NCBI RefSeq assembly: GCF_900099965.1
Contig: NZ_FNDJ01000019.1
Span: 141,674 to 205,673 of the forward strand
Length of the DNA stretch: 64,000 bases
Direction: 5' to 3'
From: Nonomuraea jiangxiensis
Lineage (GTDB): Bacteria > Actinomycetota > Actinomycetes > Streptosporangiales > Streptosporangiaceae
This document shows, one piece after another, positions 31,853 to 40,633 of the stretch. The notes below the pieces were generated by a model. It did not search any database. It was not told where the DNA came from and was given only the letters and a program-made list of their open reading frames with translations. A program made the position numbers and the translations under genes. The stretch's first letter is position 1; each line of letters starts with the position of its first letter.

Positions 31853-34189
31853 CTACTGGAACGAGAGGGAGTCGATGGTGATGGTGCCGCGACCGCCGTA
31901 CCAGAAGCCCATCGCGAGCTGTCCCGGGGACGCGCGGTTGATGCCGTTGGCGGCCATCGGGATTCGGATGTCCTGGTACGCGGTGGTGAGGGCCGGATGG
32001 CCGCCGCCGTCGAGCGTGAAATCGCCGAAGACCTTGGTCACCCCGCCGAGCCCGAGGCTGAAGTGGGCCTGCTCACCCCCGGCCGTGCCCTTGATCCGGA
32101 CCACGAGATGGGTGTACGCGGACAGGTCGGTGTTGACGTCACTGCCGAACCAGCCGCAGTTGTCGTAGCGCAGGCTGAGCGCCCCGCCGGAGACGGCGCC
32201 CGAACCGCCGCCGTCGAGGAAGCAGTTGCCGCCGGTCCACTTGCCGAGGTCGTTGCGGGCGGCGGACGGATACGCCGGGTCCCCGTCGAAGTCGTCGAGC
32301 ACCAGGCCCGCGGCCGAGGCCGGAAGGGTCACGACGGTGACCGCCGCCGACGCGGCGGAGGTGTTCCCCGCGGCGTCGTAGGCCCGCACGGTGTAGGTGT
32401 AGGAGGTCGCGGGGCTGAGCCCGGTGTCGGTGAAGGACGTGGTCGCCGAGGTCCCGACCTGGGTGCCGGCACGGTAGACCCGGTATCCGGCCACGCCCAC
32501 GTTGTCCGTGGCCGCCGTCCAGGACAGGCTGACGGAGTTCGCGGTGCGGGCCGGCGCGGCCAGCCCGGTGGGCGTGGTGGGCGCCGTGGTGTCCGGGCCG
32601 CCGCCCGTGCCGACGGTGACCGGGCCGAGGCCGAGCCAGCCGTCGGCGCCCTGGGTGGCGTTGGCGAAGCGGAGCTTCTTGGCGTTCGCGGAGACCGCCT
32701 CCAGCGGGTTCTTCACCCGCAGGACCCACTGGTAGTTCCCGCTGGGTACGCCGGCGAGGTCGACGCCGGTCTGGAAGTACTGCGGGTAGCCGTAGTCCAG
32801 ATAGGTGGGGTCCGAGCCGACGCCCCAGTCGGGGAACGCGCGGATCTTGAGCGGCATGACCGTACGGAGGTCCCAGGAGGTGTCGAAGGTCCTGACCACG
32901 GTGCCGGCGCCGTTCTTCAGGCCGAGGGTGACCGTCCACGGGTAGTAGAACGGCGCCACGCCGTTGTTGCTGATCCGGACGCCTACGTTCGTGGTGCCGC
33001 TCGCGGTGTTCCTGAAGTACGCGTTGTTGACGGTGAGGTCGTATCCCATCAGCCGGACGGCCGCCGCGACGTTCGGGTCGTTCGCCGCGTAGCTCTGGCT
33101 CTGCTCGTTGATCTTCCAGGTGGTGTGCTCCAGCTCGATGCAGGCCCGCATGTTGTCGACCTGCCCGGAGCCGCCGGGCCAGGAGGCGAACGCCGAGGAC
33201 TGGATCTCGGGCCGGACCTCGCCGCCCATCGAGGCGGTGATCCACTTGTTCTCGGCGCCCGCGTTGAGCGCCCGCTGGAGCTGGGCGTACCCGGCCCCGC
33301 CGAGCGACTGCGGCAGCGTGACCCCGGCCAGCGGCGAGCCCTCCCGGTAGCAGAAGGAGTCGTCGTGGTAGCCGATGTCCCGGTTCGTCACCGCGCCCGC
33401 GGCCGAGTCGGGGTAGCGGATCTCCAGCTTGGTCCTGTTGAAGGCGTTGTCGTAGGCCCCGATGACCTGCGCGGCGTGCGCGTCGGTCGGCATGAAGTTC
33501 GGGTAGGAGTCGCCGCCGGTGTCGGTGTCGAAGGGCCAGGTGTGCCACTCACCCCAGAGCCCGATCAGCCCGAGGTGGATGAACCCGATGCGGGGGTCGC
33601 CGTCGTACCGGGCGCCGAACGCCGCGATGAAGTCGTTCAGCGCGCCGAGCAGGTACGGGCTGTCGTAGTCCGGGCTGGTGGTGCCCCAGAAGGTGTTGGT
33701 CCGGTACGTGACGTGCCCGTCGAAGCAGTGCGGGATGGCGTTGCCCGGGTGGGTCCCGCTGCCGCCGGGATACTCCAGGTAGAACCGGACGGCCGCCTGG
33801 TTGCCGTACGAGGCGATCTCGTTCAGCGCGTTGTCGAGGATGGACCAGTTGTACTTCGAGCAGTCCGCCGGGTCGGTCATCACCTCTGACAGGCCGAAAT
33901 AGCTCCACATGAGGGAGTGCGGATAGCCGGTGTTCTGGTCGCTCCCCGGCCAGTAGAACCGGGCGAACCCCTTGAGCGGGTTGTCCAGCGGCCCGGGTGC
34001 GGACGCGAGCGGGTGCGCCTGGAGCGACGGATCGGGCGAGGCGGGGCCCGGGGGCCGGGCCGGCGCCCCGGCGGGCACCGGGGCGGCCGCCCCCGCCTGG
34101 GCGGCGGGGAACAGGGCCAGCGCGACGGCGGCGAGGGCCGCGAGCGCGACCCGGCGCAGCCGCCGCGACGGCGGAATCAGGGCAGGCAT
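31853..34189 (-). CDS. Secreted DUF4832/DUF4874-type protein with Fn3 and C-terminal carbohydrate-binding-like domain
   Basis: 778 residues. Signal peptide (RRLRRVALAALAAVALALFPAAQAGA), then a Pro-rich linker. A DUF4874/DUF4832 TIM-barrel-like region follows (DNPLKGFARFYWPG, EYPGGSGTHPGN, FIHLGLIGLWGEWHTWPF and ASMGGEVRPE are the conserved acidic spots). A fibronectin type III domain (about 533-622, PTGLAAPARTANSVSLSWTA) and a C-terminal beta-sandwich (about 628-778, LVLDDFDGDPAYPSAARNDLGKW) end the protein. The layout is that of an extracellular glycan-active enzyme; the specificity of DUF4832 proteins is not established. Divergent from the importer-GH36 operon, so perhaps it releases the sugar that the operon imports. 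Confidence 0.8.
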   Translation of the reverse strand: MPALIPPSRRLRRVALAALAAVALALFPAAQAGAAAPVPAGAPARPPGPASPDPSLQAHPLASAPGPLDNPLKGFARFYWPGSDQNTGYPHSLMWSYFGLSEVMTDPADCSKYNWSILDNALNEIASYGNQAAVRFYLEYPGGSGTHPGNAIPHCFDGHVTYRTNTFWGTTSPDYDSPYLLGALNDFIAAFGARYDGDPRIGFIHLGLIGLWGEWHTWPFDTDTGGDSYPNFMPTDAHAAQVIGAYDNAFNRTKLEIRYPDSAAGAVTNRDIGYHDDSFCYREGSPLAGVTLPQSLGGAGYAQLQRALNAGAENKWITASMGGEVRPEIQSSAFASWPGGSGQVDNMRACIELEHTTWKINEQSQSYAANDPNVAAAVRLMGYDLTVNNAYFRNTASGTTNVGVRISNNGVAPFYYPWTVTLGLKNGAGTVVRTFDTSWDLRTVMPLKIRAFPDWGVGSDPTYLDYGYPQYFQTGVDLAGVPSGNYQWVLRVKNPLEAVSANAKKLRFANATQGADGWLGLGPVTVGTGGGPDTTAPTTPTGLAAPARTANSVSLSWTAATDNVGVAGYRVYRAGTQVGTSATTSFTDTGLSPATSYTYTVRAYDAAGNTSAASAAVTVVTLPASAAGLVLDDFDGDPAYPSAARNDLGKWTGGNCFLDGGGSGAVSGGALSLRYDNCGWFGSDVNTDLSAYTHLVVRIKGTAGGEQAHFSLGLGGVTKVFGDFTLDGGGHPALTTAYQDIRIPMAANGINRASPGQLAMGFWYGGRGTITIDSLSFQ

Positions 34190-34323
34190 GACTGAGGAAC
34201 CTCCGAGATACGTGGCCGGCAGGAGCCTGCGACGGGCCCGTCAGAGGCCCGCCGCATGGGGGTTGACGTGGGACGGAAGGGTTCGGTGACGCTGCCGTAC
34301 ACTCGCCGAGATATGAGGAGCTA

Positions 34324-34354
34324 TTGACAAACTTACGATGGGTCACATCATTAT
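34324..34354 (+). promoter_or_regulatory. Candidate promoter of the first sugar importer operon
   Basis: TTGACA at 34324-34329 and CATTAT at 34349-34354 (spacing 19, slightly long) in an AT-rich patch upstream of the permease gene. The same CTATTGACA stretch precedes the second importer operon. Confidence 0.45.
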
Positions 34355-34408
34355 TCGGGAAGTGATCCCGTGACAAGAGGGCAATTTCACCGAGCACCGA
34401 GGACGATG

Positions 34409-35362
34409 ATGAGAACGATGCGGTCCGCGGAACGGTCGCAGGTCGCCGAGCCGAGCGTTGCCGGCGCACCCCGGCGAAGACGGACCCGGCCGCGTGACGA
34501 CCGAAGGGCGGCGTGGATCTTCCTGGTCCCCGCGCTCGCCGGCTTCGTGATCTTTTACGGCTACCCGACCGTCCGCGGATTCTGGTACTCGCTGACCGAC
34601 TACAACCTGCTCACGGCCCCGGCCTACGTCGGCGGGGACAACTACGCCCAGCTCGTGCGCGACCCGCAGTTCTGGCACTCGATCGCGGTCACCGCCTACT
34701 ACGTCCTGATCAACATCGGCTCGCAACTGCTGCTCGCGCTGCTCCTGGCCGCGCTCATGCACCGCCTCACCCGGTCGGTGGTGCTCCGCGCGATGCTGCT
34801 GCTGCCGTGGCTGGTGCCGAACGTCACCGTCGCCCTGGTCTGGATCTGGCTGCTCGACGCCGAGCTCGGCTTCGTCAACCACGTGCTGCGGGCGCTCGGG
34901 CTCGGCACGATCGGCTTCTTCATGTCGCCCGACTGGGCCATGCCGACGATCGCGATGGTCAACACGTGGGCCTACACCGGCTACACCGCGCTCCTGCTCT
35001 ACGCCGGCATGCTGCAGATCCCGCCGCACCTGTACGAGAGCGCCGCCATCGACGGCGCCGGCGAGCTGCGCATGTTCCGCTCGATCACGCTGCCGATGTT
35101 GCGGCCCGTGCTCGCCCTGGTGCTGGTCGTGTCGCTGATCGGCTCGTTCCAGATCTTCGACACGGTCGCCGTGGCCGACCGTGGGGGCGGCGGGGCCGGA
35201 AGCGCGGTCAGGGTCATCTACTACTTCATCTACCAGCAGGCCTTCCAGTACTTCCACATGGGCTACGCCTCGGCCGCGGCACTCATGCTCGCGTTCGTCC
35301 TCGGCGTGCTCACGGTCGTGCAGATGCGGCTGCTGCGGGCGTCCCGCTCGGACCTGGCCTGA
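34409..35362 (+). CDS. CUT1 sugar ABC transporter permease (MalF/UgpA type)
   Basis: About 317 residues. After a basic N-terminus, the first helix is AAWIFLVPALAGFVIFYGYPTVRGFWYSLTDYN, typical of CUT1 permeases, and the EAA loop is YESAAIDGAGELRMFRSITLPMLRP. ATG 34409 is chosen because AGGA is five bases upstream; ATG 34406 and GTG 34370 are alternatives. It is the first gene of permease-permease-binding protein-alpha-galactosidase. No ATPase gene is present; actinobacteria usually share one MsiK-type ATPase among such importers. Confidence 0.88.
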   Translation: MRTMRSAERSQVAEPSVAGAPRRRRTRPRDDRRAAWIFLVPALAGFVIFYGYPTVRGFWYSLTDYNLLTAPAYVGGDNYAQLVRDPQFWHSIAVTAYYVLINIGSQLLLALLLAALMHRLTRSVVLRAMLLLPWLVPNVTVALVWIWLLDAELGFVNHVLRALGLGTIGFFMSPDWAMPTIAMVNTWAYTGYTALLLYAGMLQIPPHLYESAAIDGAGELRMFRSITLPMLRPVLALVLVVSLIGSFQIFDTVAVADRGGGGAGSAVRVIYYFIYQQAFQYFHMGYASAAALMLAFVLGVLTVVQMRLLRASRSDLA

Positions 35363-35373
35363 GGAGAGACACG

Positions 35374-36255
35374 TTGCGGCGCATCGCGAACATCGGCCGG
35401 TTGCCGGCCTGGGCCGTCCTGGCCGTGGCCCTCCTGCTCACCCTGTTCCCCTTCTACTGGATGGTCCGTACGGCGCTCACCCCGGCCGCCGACCTCTACA
35501 CCGACAGCGGCGCCCTGTTCCCGCGGCATCCGACGACGGTGAACTTCCTGCGCGTCCTCGGGCTCACCACCCAGGAGGAGGCCCGCGCCGCGGGCGGGTC
35601 GGGGGCACAGATCAACTTCGCCCGCTACCTGCTCAACTCGGTCGTCTACAGCGGCCTGATCGCGACGTTCCAGACCTTCTTCTGCGCGATGGCCGGGTAC
35701 GCGTTCGCCCGGCTGCGCTTCCCCGGCCGTGAATTCGTCTTCGGCGTCGTGCTCGCCGCGCTCATGGTGCCGCCGATCTTCACGCTGCTGCCCAACTTCG
35801 TGCTGGTGAAGAACCTGGACCTGGTCAACACGTTCGCCGGGATGGTGGCCCCGACGATCTTGATGACGCCGTTCGCGGTCTTCTTCCTGCGGCAGTTCTT
35901 CCTGTCCATCCCGCGCGACGTGGAGGAGGCGGCCCGGCTGGACGGCAACGGCCCGTGGGGCGTGTTCTGGCGCGTCGTGCTGCCGATGAGCCGCGGGCCG
36001 CTGATCACCATCGGGCTCACCACGACCGTGTGGGCGTGGAAGGACTTCCTGTGGCCGCTGCTGGTCGGCCGTGAGGAGCAGACCCGGGTCCTCAGCGTCG
36101 CGCTCGGCGTCTTCCTGCAGCAGTCGCCCAACACCCGCCCGGACTGGACCGGGCTCATGGCCGGGTCGACCCTCTCGGTCCTGCCGGTGCTGCTCCTGCT
36201 GGTCCTGCTCGGCCGCCGGCTGGTCCAGTCGCTCAACTTCTCCGGAATCAAATGA
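35374..36255 (+). CDS. CUT1 sugar ABC transporter permease (MalG/UgpE type)
   Basis: 293 residues from TTG 35374, supported by GAGGAGA six bases upstream; no in-frame ATG fits better. The first helix is LPAWAVLAVALLLTLFPFYWMVRTALTP. The EAA loop is VEEAARLDGNGPWGVFWRVVLPMSRGP. It pairs with the upstream permease, 11 bases away, to form the membrane channel of the importer. Confidence 0.87.
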   Translation: MRRIANIGRLPAWAVLAVALLLTLFPFYWMVRTALTPAADLYTDSGALFPRHPTTVNFLRVLGLTTQEEARAAGGSGAQINFARYLLNSVVYSGLIATFQTFFCAMAGYAFARLRFPGREFVFGVVLAALMVPPIFTLLPNFVLVKNLDLVNTFAGMVAPTILMTPFAVFFLRQFFLSIPRDVEEAARLDGNGPWGVFWRVVLPMSRGPLITIGLTTTVWAWKDFLWPLLVGREEQTRVLSVALGVFLQQSPNTRPDWTGLMAGSTLSVLPVLLLLVLLGRRLVQSLNFSGIK

Positions 36256-36280
36256 CCCCCCGTCAGAGAGGCATCGACCT

Positions 36281-37642
36281 ATGAACACCACCAAGCGGGC
36301 AGGCCATGCGCTGCTGTCGCTGGCGCTCGCCGGCGCGCTCGCCGCCTGCGGGTCCGGCGGCCAGACGCAGGACGGCGCGTCCGGCGGCGACGTCACGATC
36401 GACTACTGGCTCTGGGACGACAACCAGCAGGCGTCGTACCAGGCCTGCGCCGATGCCTTTCACACGGCCAACCCGAACGTCACCGTCAAGATCACCCAGA
36501 CGGCGTGGGACCAGTACTGGCAGAACCTCACCACGCAGTTCACCACCGGCCAGGCCCCGGACGTGTGGACCAACCACGTCTCCTACTACCCGCAGTTCAT
36601 CGGCAGCGGGCAGGTGCTGGACGTCCAGCCGTTCGTCACCCGCGACAAGGTCGACCTGACCCAGTACCAGGAGGGCCTGCCCGACCTGTGGGTGAAGGAC
36701 GGCAAGCGGTTCGGCCTGCCCAAGGACTGGGACACCGTGGCGCTCGTCTACAACACCTCGATGCTCGGCGAGCAGGGCGTCAAGGCCGACGAGATGGCCG
36801 GCCTCACCTGGAACCCGTCCGACGGTGGCACGCTCCAGCAGGTCATCGCCAAGCTCACGGTCGACGAGAGCGGGCGCAACGGCCTCGACCCGGCCTTCGA
36901 CAAGAACCGCGTCAAGGTGTACGGCTTCCTGCCGGAGTGGGCCGACGGGTCCCAGGGCCAGAACGGCTGGGGCGACCTGGCCGTGGCCAACGGGTGGACG
37001 TACCTGGACAAGAACCCCTGGGGCACGCAGTACAAGTACGACGACCCCAGGCTCGCCCAGACCATCGACTGGTACCGGCAGCTCATCGACAAGGGGTACG
37101 CGCCGAAGTTCGACAAGCAGTCCACCCTGGGCAGGGACGCGGTGCTCAACGCCGGCAAGGGCGCGATGACCTTCGCCGGGTCGTGGACCATCAACTCCTT
37201 CCTGGGCCCGGACGCCAAGGAGAAGTTCGCCCTCGCCCCGATGCCCCTCGGCCCGGCCGGCGTGCGCAAGACCGCGATCAACGGCCTGTCCGACGCGATC
37301 TTCGCCGGTACGCCGCACAAGGAAGAGGCCTGGAAGTGGGTGAAGTTCCTGGCCTCGGCCGACTGCCAGAACATCGTCGCCGACCACGCCGTCGTCTTCC
37401 CCGCCATCAAGTCGGCCAGCGACAAGGCCGCCGCCGCCCACCAGGCCAAGGGGCGTGACGTGCACGTCTACCTCGACGCGGCGAAGGCTCCGGGCGGCAC
37501 CTTCCTGCTGCCCATCACCGAGCACGGCAACGAGGTCAGCCAGATCGTGCAGGACGCGATCCAGTCGATCATCCTCGGCCAGGTCGGCGCCGCCGAAGGT
37601 CTGAAGCAGGCCAACGACCAGGTCAACGCGCTGTTCTCGTAG
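36281..37642 (+). CDS. CUT1 sugar-binding lipoprotein
   Basis: 453 residues. The lipoprotein signal ends with the lipobox LAAC (Cys23). The mature part is an extracellular solute-binding protein family 1 fold, starting VTIDYWLWDDNQQASYQACADAFHTANP and containing APDVWTNHVSYYPQF, RFGLPKDWDTVALVYN and GKGAMTFAGSWTINSF. It delivers an oligosaccharide to the two permeases upstream. The next gene, a GH36 enzyme, suggests an alpha-galactoside such as melibiose or raffinose. Confidence 0.9.
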   Translation: MNTTKRAGHALLSLALAGALAACGSGGQTQDGASGGDVTIDYWLWDDNQQASYQACADAFHTANPNVTVKITQTAWDQYWQNLTTQFTTGQAPDVWTNHVSYYPQFIGSGQVLDVQPFVTRDKVDLTQYQEGLPDLWVKDGKRFGLPKDWDTVALVYNTSMLGEQGVKADEMAGLTWNPSDGGTLQQVIAKLTVDESGRNGLDPAFDKNRVKVYGFLPEWADGSQGQNGWGDLAVANGWTYLDKNPWGTQYKYDDPRLAQTIDWYRQLIDKGYAPKFDKQSTLGRDAVLNAGKGAMTFAGSWTINSFLGPDAKEKFALAPMPLGPAGVRKTAINGLSDAIFAGTPHKEEAWKWVKFLASADCQNIVADHAVVFPAIKSASDKAAAAHQAKGRDVHVYLDAAKAPGGTFLLPITEHGNEVSQIVQDAIQSIILGQVGAAEGLKQANDQVNALFS

Positions 37643-37670
37643 CATCCGCATTCACCGACAAAGGAGCATC

Positions 37671-39167
37671 ATGCCGCTGCTCGTCGAGCTGGCAGGCCGT
37701 ACCGTAGCCCTTGAGCCGACCGGCTCCGAGCCACCACAGAAGATCGAGGGCGGGGTCGTGCTGCCGCCTGGCCGGGTGGCCGTGCTGCACGGCCTCGGCG
37801 ACGCGCTGTTCTACCGGCACGGACAGAACTCGTGGAGCCCGTGCGGCTGGCGGCGGCTGTCCGAGCCGCCGCTGCGCATCGCCGACCCGCGGCGCCGGGT
37901 CACCGCGGACGACCCCGTCTGGGACGACCCGTCCCGCCACCACTCCTCGGCCGTCGCCGCCCTGCAGGGCGACGACGGGCGGGTCCTGCTGCTCGGCGCG
38001 CTCGGCATCGGCACCCCGCGCCTGACGGCCGACCGCGACACGCTCGCCGGCTGGTACGAGGACGACGGGGCGCCGTGGTTCCTGGCCTACGGCGAAGAGG
38101 AGGAGGTCTTCGGCTCCTACACCCGCGCGCTCGCCGCCCGCCTGGGCAGCAGCGAACGACGCGCCGGGAACGTCTGGTGCAGCTGGTACGCCTACTACGA
38201 GGGCATCACCGAGACGGGGCTGGCCGAGGACATCGGCGCGCTGCGCGGGCTGCCCTTCGACGTGCTGCAGGTCGACGACGGCTGGGAGGAGACGGTCGGC
38301 GACTGGGAGCCGAACGCCAAGTTCCCGTCCGGGATGCGCGCGCTCGCCGACCGGATCTCCGGCGCCGGGCTGCGGCCGGGGTTGTGGCTGGCGCCGTTCA
38401 TCGTGCTGCCGGGCTCGCGCACCGCCCGCGAGCGGCCCGAGCTGCTGCTGCGGGACGAGCGGGGCGAGCCCGTGGTCGCCGGCCACAACTGGGGCACCGG
38501 CTACTGGGCGCTGGACCTGTCCCGGGCCGAGGCGCTCGACCATGTGGAGCGGCTCATCCGGCGGGTGGTGCACGAGTGGGGCTTCGGCTACCTCAAGCTC
38601 GACTTCATCAACGCGGGCGCCGCCCCCGGCGTACGGCGGGGCGGGCTCGGGCGCGAGCAGTCCTACCGGCGGGCGCTGGAGCTGATCCGGCGGACCGCGG
38701 GAGAGGAGGTCTACCTGCTGGGCAGCGGCGCGATCCTGCTGCCCTCGCTGGGCCTGCTCGACGGGCTGCGCAGCGGGCCGGACGTGGCGCCGATGTGGCA
38801 GAACTACGCCAGCGACGACCCGTCCGACGCGATGGCGCGCAACGCCGTGGTCAACACGCTGCACCGGCTGTGGCACGCGCCGCTGGCCGAAGTCGACCCG
38901 GACGTGGTGTACTTCCGCAGCCGCCTCAACCTGCTCAACGACCGGCAGCTCGGCTGGCTGCGCGACCTGGCCACGGTGTGCGGGTTCCGGGCGGTGTCCG
39001 ACCCGCCGGGGTGGCTGCGGGAAGAGGAGCTGGCGGACATGACGGCGTACCTGTCGGCCCGGCCCGCCGTCGTGCGCAAGGACCGCTACGTGTTCGCCAT
39101 CGACGGCCGCGAGGTGGACTTCGGCCCGGCCGTCGCGCCCGACGGGCAGTGGTATCCGATCTCCTGA
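37671..39167 (+). CDS. GH36-family alpha-galactosidase
   Basis: 498 residues, cytosolic. The catalytic barrel holds WCSWYAYYEGITE, FDVLQVDDGWEETVGDW, the nucleophile Asp311 in YLKLDFINAG and a likely acid/base Asp371 in RSGPDVAPMW. These are the landmarks of clan GH-D family 36. It is shorter than the 700-residue GH36 group and lacks the large C-terminal sandwich. It is 28 bases after the sugar-binding lipoprotein gene and in the same operon, so it probably cleaves the imported alpha-galactoside. Confidence 0.85.
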   Translation: MPLLVELAGRTVALEPTGSEPPQKIEGGVVLPPGRVAVLHGLGDALFYRHGQNSWSPCGWRRLSEPPLRIADPRRRVTADDPVWDDPSRHHSSAVAALQGDDGRVLLLGALGIGTPRLTADRDTLAGWYEDDGAPWFLAYGEEEEVFGSYTRALAARLGSSERRAGNVWCSWYAYYEGITETGLAEDIGALRGLPFDVLQVDDGWEETVGDWEPNAKFPSGMRALADRISGAGLRPGLWLAPFIVLPGSRTARERPELLLRDERGEPVVAGHNWGTGYWALDLSRAEALDHVERLIRRVVHEWGFGYLKLDFINAGAAPGVRRGGLGREQSYRRALELIRRTAGEEVYLLGSGAILLPSLGLLDGLRSGPDVAPMWQNYASDDPSDAMARNAVVNTLHRLWHAPLAEVDPDVVYFRSRLNLLNDRQLGWLRDLATVCGFRAVSDPPGWLREEELADMTAYLSARPAVVRKDRYVFAIDGREVDFGPAVAPDGQWYPIS

Positions 39168-39176
39168 CTTCGACTA

Positions 39177-39191
39177 CCCTTTTGTAAAGGG
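39177..39191. promoter_or_regulatory. Candidate ROK operator
   Basis: CCCTTTTGTAAAGGG, perfect six-base arms around TGT, between the alpha-galactosidase stop and the ROK gene start. ROK repressors bind AT-rich palindromes of this kind, so it may be an autoregulatory site. Confidence 0.45.
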
Positions 39192-39224
39192 CGCAGCGTT
39201 ATTAAGGGGATCGAGGGGGCGAGG

Positions 39225-40391
39225 GTGACCGAGCAGGTCACGACCGGGACGGACGTCAACCGGATGCGGGAGCTCAACGCGCTCAGCATCGTCCGGGCGC
39301 TGCGCGGCAACCCGCCCTCCACCGTCACGGAGCTGGCCGGCCGCACCGGGCTGTCCCGGCCGGGGACGGACGTCATCGTGCAGGGCCTGGTCGCCGACGG
39401 CTGGCTCACCGTCGTGGAGCCCGACGGCAGCAGCGTCGTCGGGCGACCCGCCCGCCGCTACCGGTTCAACGCCGGCACCGGGCACGTGATCGGCGTCGAC
39501 GTGGGCGCGCACAAGGTGCTGGCCATACTGGCCGACCTGGACGGCGCCGTCGCCTGGACGAGCCGGCTGCCGGTCGACCCCGGCGCCGACCCGGCGGCGC
39601 GGCTCACCGTCGTCGACGCGGCCATCGAGGAGTGCCTGGCCGGGACCGGCCTGCGCCCGGACGAGATCTGGGCGATCACCGTCGGGGTGACCGGGCCGGT
39701 CGACGCCAGCGGCCGTACGACGCTGTTCACGCCGCTGCCCGGGTGGGCCAGCGTCAACCCCCCCGAACATCTGGCCGCGCGCTTCTCCTGCCCGATCCAG
39801 GTGGAGAACGACTGCAAGCTCGCCGCTCTCGCCGAGCGCTGGCAGGGGGCGGCCCGCGACGCCGACGACATCGTCTACGTGCAGGCGGGCATGCGCACCG
39901 GGGCCGGGCTGATCATCGACGGCACGCTGCGCCGCGGCTACGGGGGCGCCGCCGGGGAGCTCGGCGCGCTGCGCGCCGTCCGCTGGCTCACCGCGCCCTC
40001 CCACCTGGAAAACTGCGCCAGCCTGCCGGCGGGCATCGACACCGATGACGCGGCGGCCTGGGTGTTCAACGCCGCCCGCGCCGGGGACAAGGCGGCCAGG
40101 ACCGCCGTCCGCCGCTACACCCGCGACCTCGCCGTCGGCACCGCCGCCCTGGTCCTCACCCTCGATCCGCAGGTCGTCGTCCTCGGCGGGGGTTTCTCCC
40201 GCTCCGCCGACCTCATCCTCGACCAGCTGGCACGCGAGCTCGGCCGCACGTGCCTGCGCGTCCCCGAGCTCCGCGCCTCCACGCTGGGCGCCCAGGGCGT
40301 CGCTCTGGGCGCGCTGCGGCTGGCCCTCAACGAGGTGGACGCCCGCGTGTTCGGCGTGGGCCTCCTCGCCCCCGCCGCCCCGCGCGCCTGA
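39225..40391 (+). CDS. ROK-family transcriptional regulator
   Basis: 388 residues from GTG 39225. The N-terminal winged helix (LNALSIVRALRGNPPSTVTELAGRTGLSRPGTDVIVQGLVADGWL) is followed by a ROK (sugar kinase-like) domain beginning VIGVDVGAHKVLAILADLDG, with AITVGVTGPVDASG, VENDCKLAAL and AGELGALR. The zinc-binding Cys motif of ROK proteins appears weak: only one Cys (LENCASLPAG) is seen there. It likely represses the importer/alpha-galactosidase operon ahead of it, the second importer operon, or both. Confidence 0.88.
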   Translation: MTEQVTTGTDVNRMRELNALSIVRALRGNPPSTVTELAGRTGLSRPGTDVIVQGLVADGWLTVVEPDGSSVVGRPARRYRFNAGTGHVIGVDVGAHKVLAILADLDGAVAWTSRLPVDPGADPAARLTVVDAAIEECLAGTGLRPDEIWAITVGVTGPVDASGRTTLFTPLPGWASVNPPEHLAARFSCPIQVENDCKLAALAERWQGAARDADDIVYVQAGMRTGAGLIIDGTLRRGYGGAAGELGALRAVRWLTAPSHLENCASLPAGIDTDDAAAWVFNAARAGDKAARTAVRRYTRDLAVGTAALVLTLDPQVVVLGGGFSRSADLILDQLARELGRTCLRVPELRASTLGAQGVALGALRLALNEVDARVFGVGLLAPAAPRA

Positions 40392-40534
40392 CCGCCGCCC
40401 GGTCGCCGGCACCCGCCCGTTCCCGCGCGCCCGCCGAACCGCGGCCTTGAGGTGAGAGCCGTCGTGCGGGAGCCAACAGACCATCCGCAAAGTCCGGCTA
40501 AAATGTGGTCGGGAAGTATCAAAGGATGTTCTAT

Positions 40535-40563
40535 TGACACCAACATTACCGTGATGTTCAAAT
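40535..40563 (+). promoter_or_regulatory. Candidate promoter with overlapping palindrome, second importer operon
   Basis: TTGACA (40535-40540), 17 bases, TTCAAA (40558-40563). The palindrome AACAT-TACCGTG-ATGTT (40543-40559) fills the spacer, where a bound repressor would block transcription. The region is AT-rich compared with its surroundings. Confidence 0.5.
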
Positions 40564-40633
40564 GTCACCACCTTGACGGCCGGGCAAGCGGACAAATGTG
40601 ACCAAGCTTGCCACTCTCACTTGGAGCGGCGCG

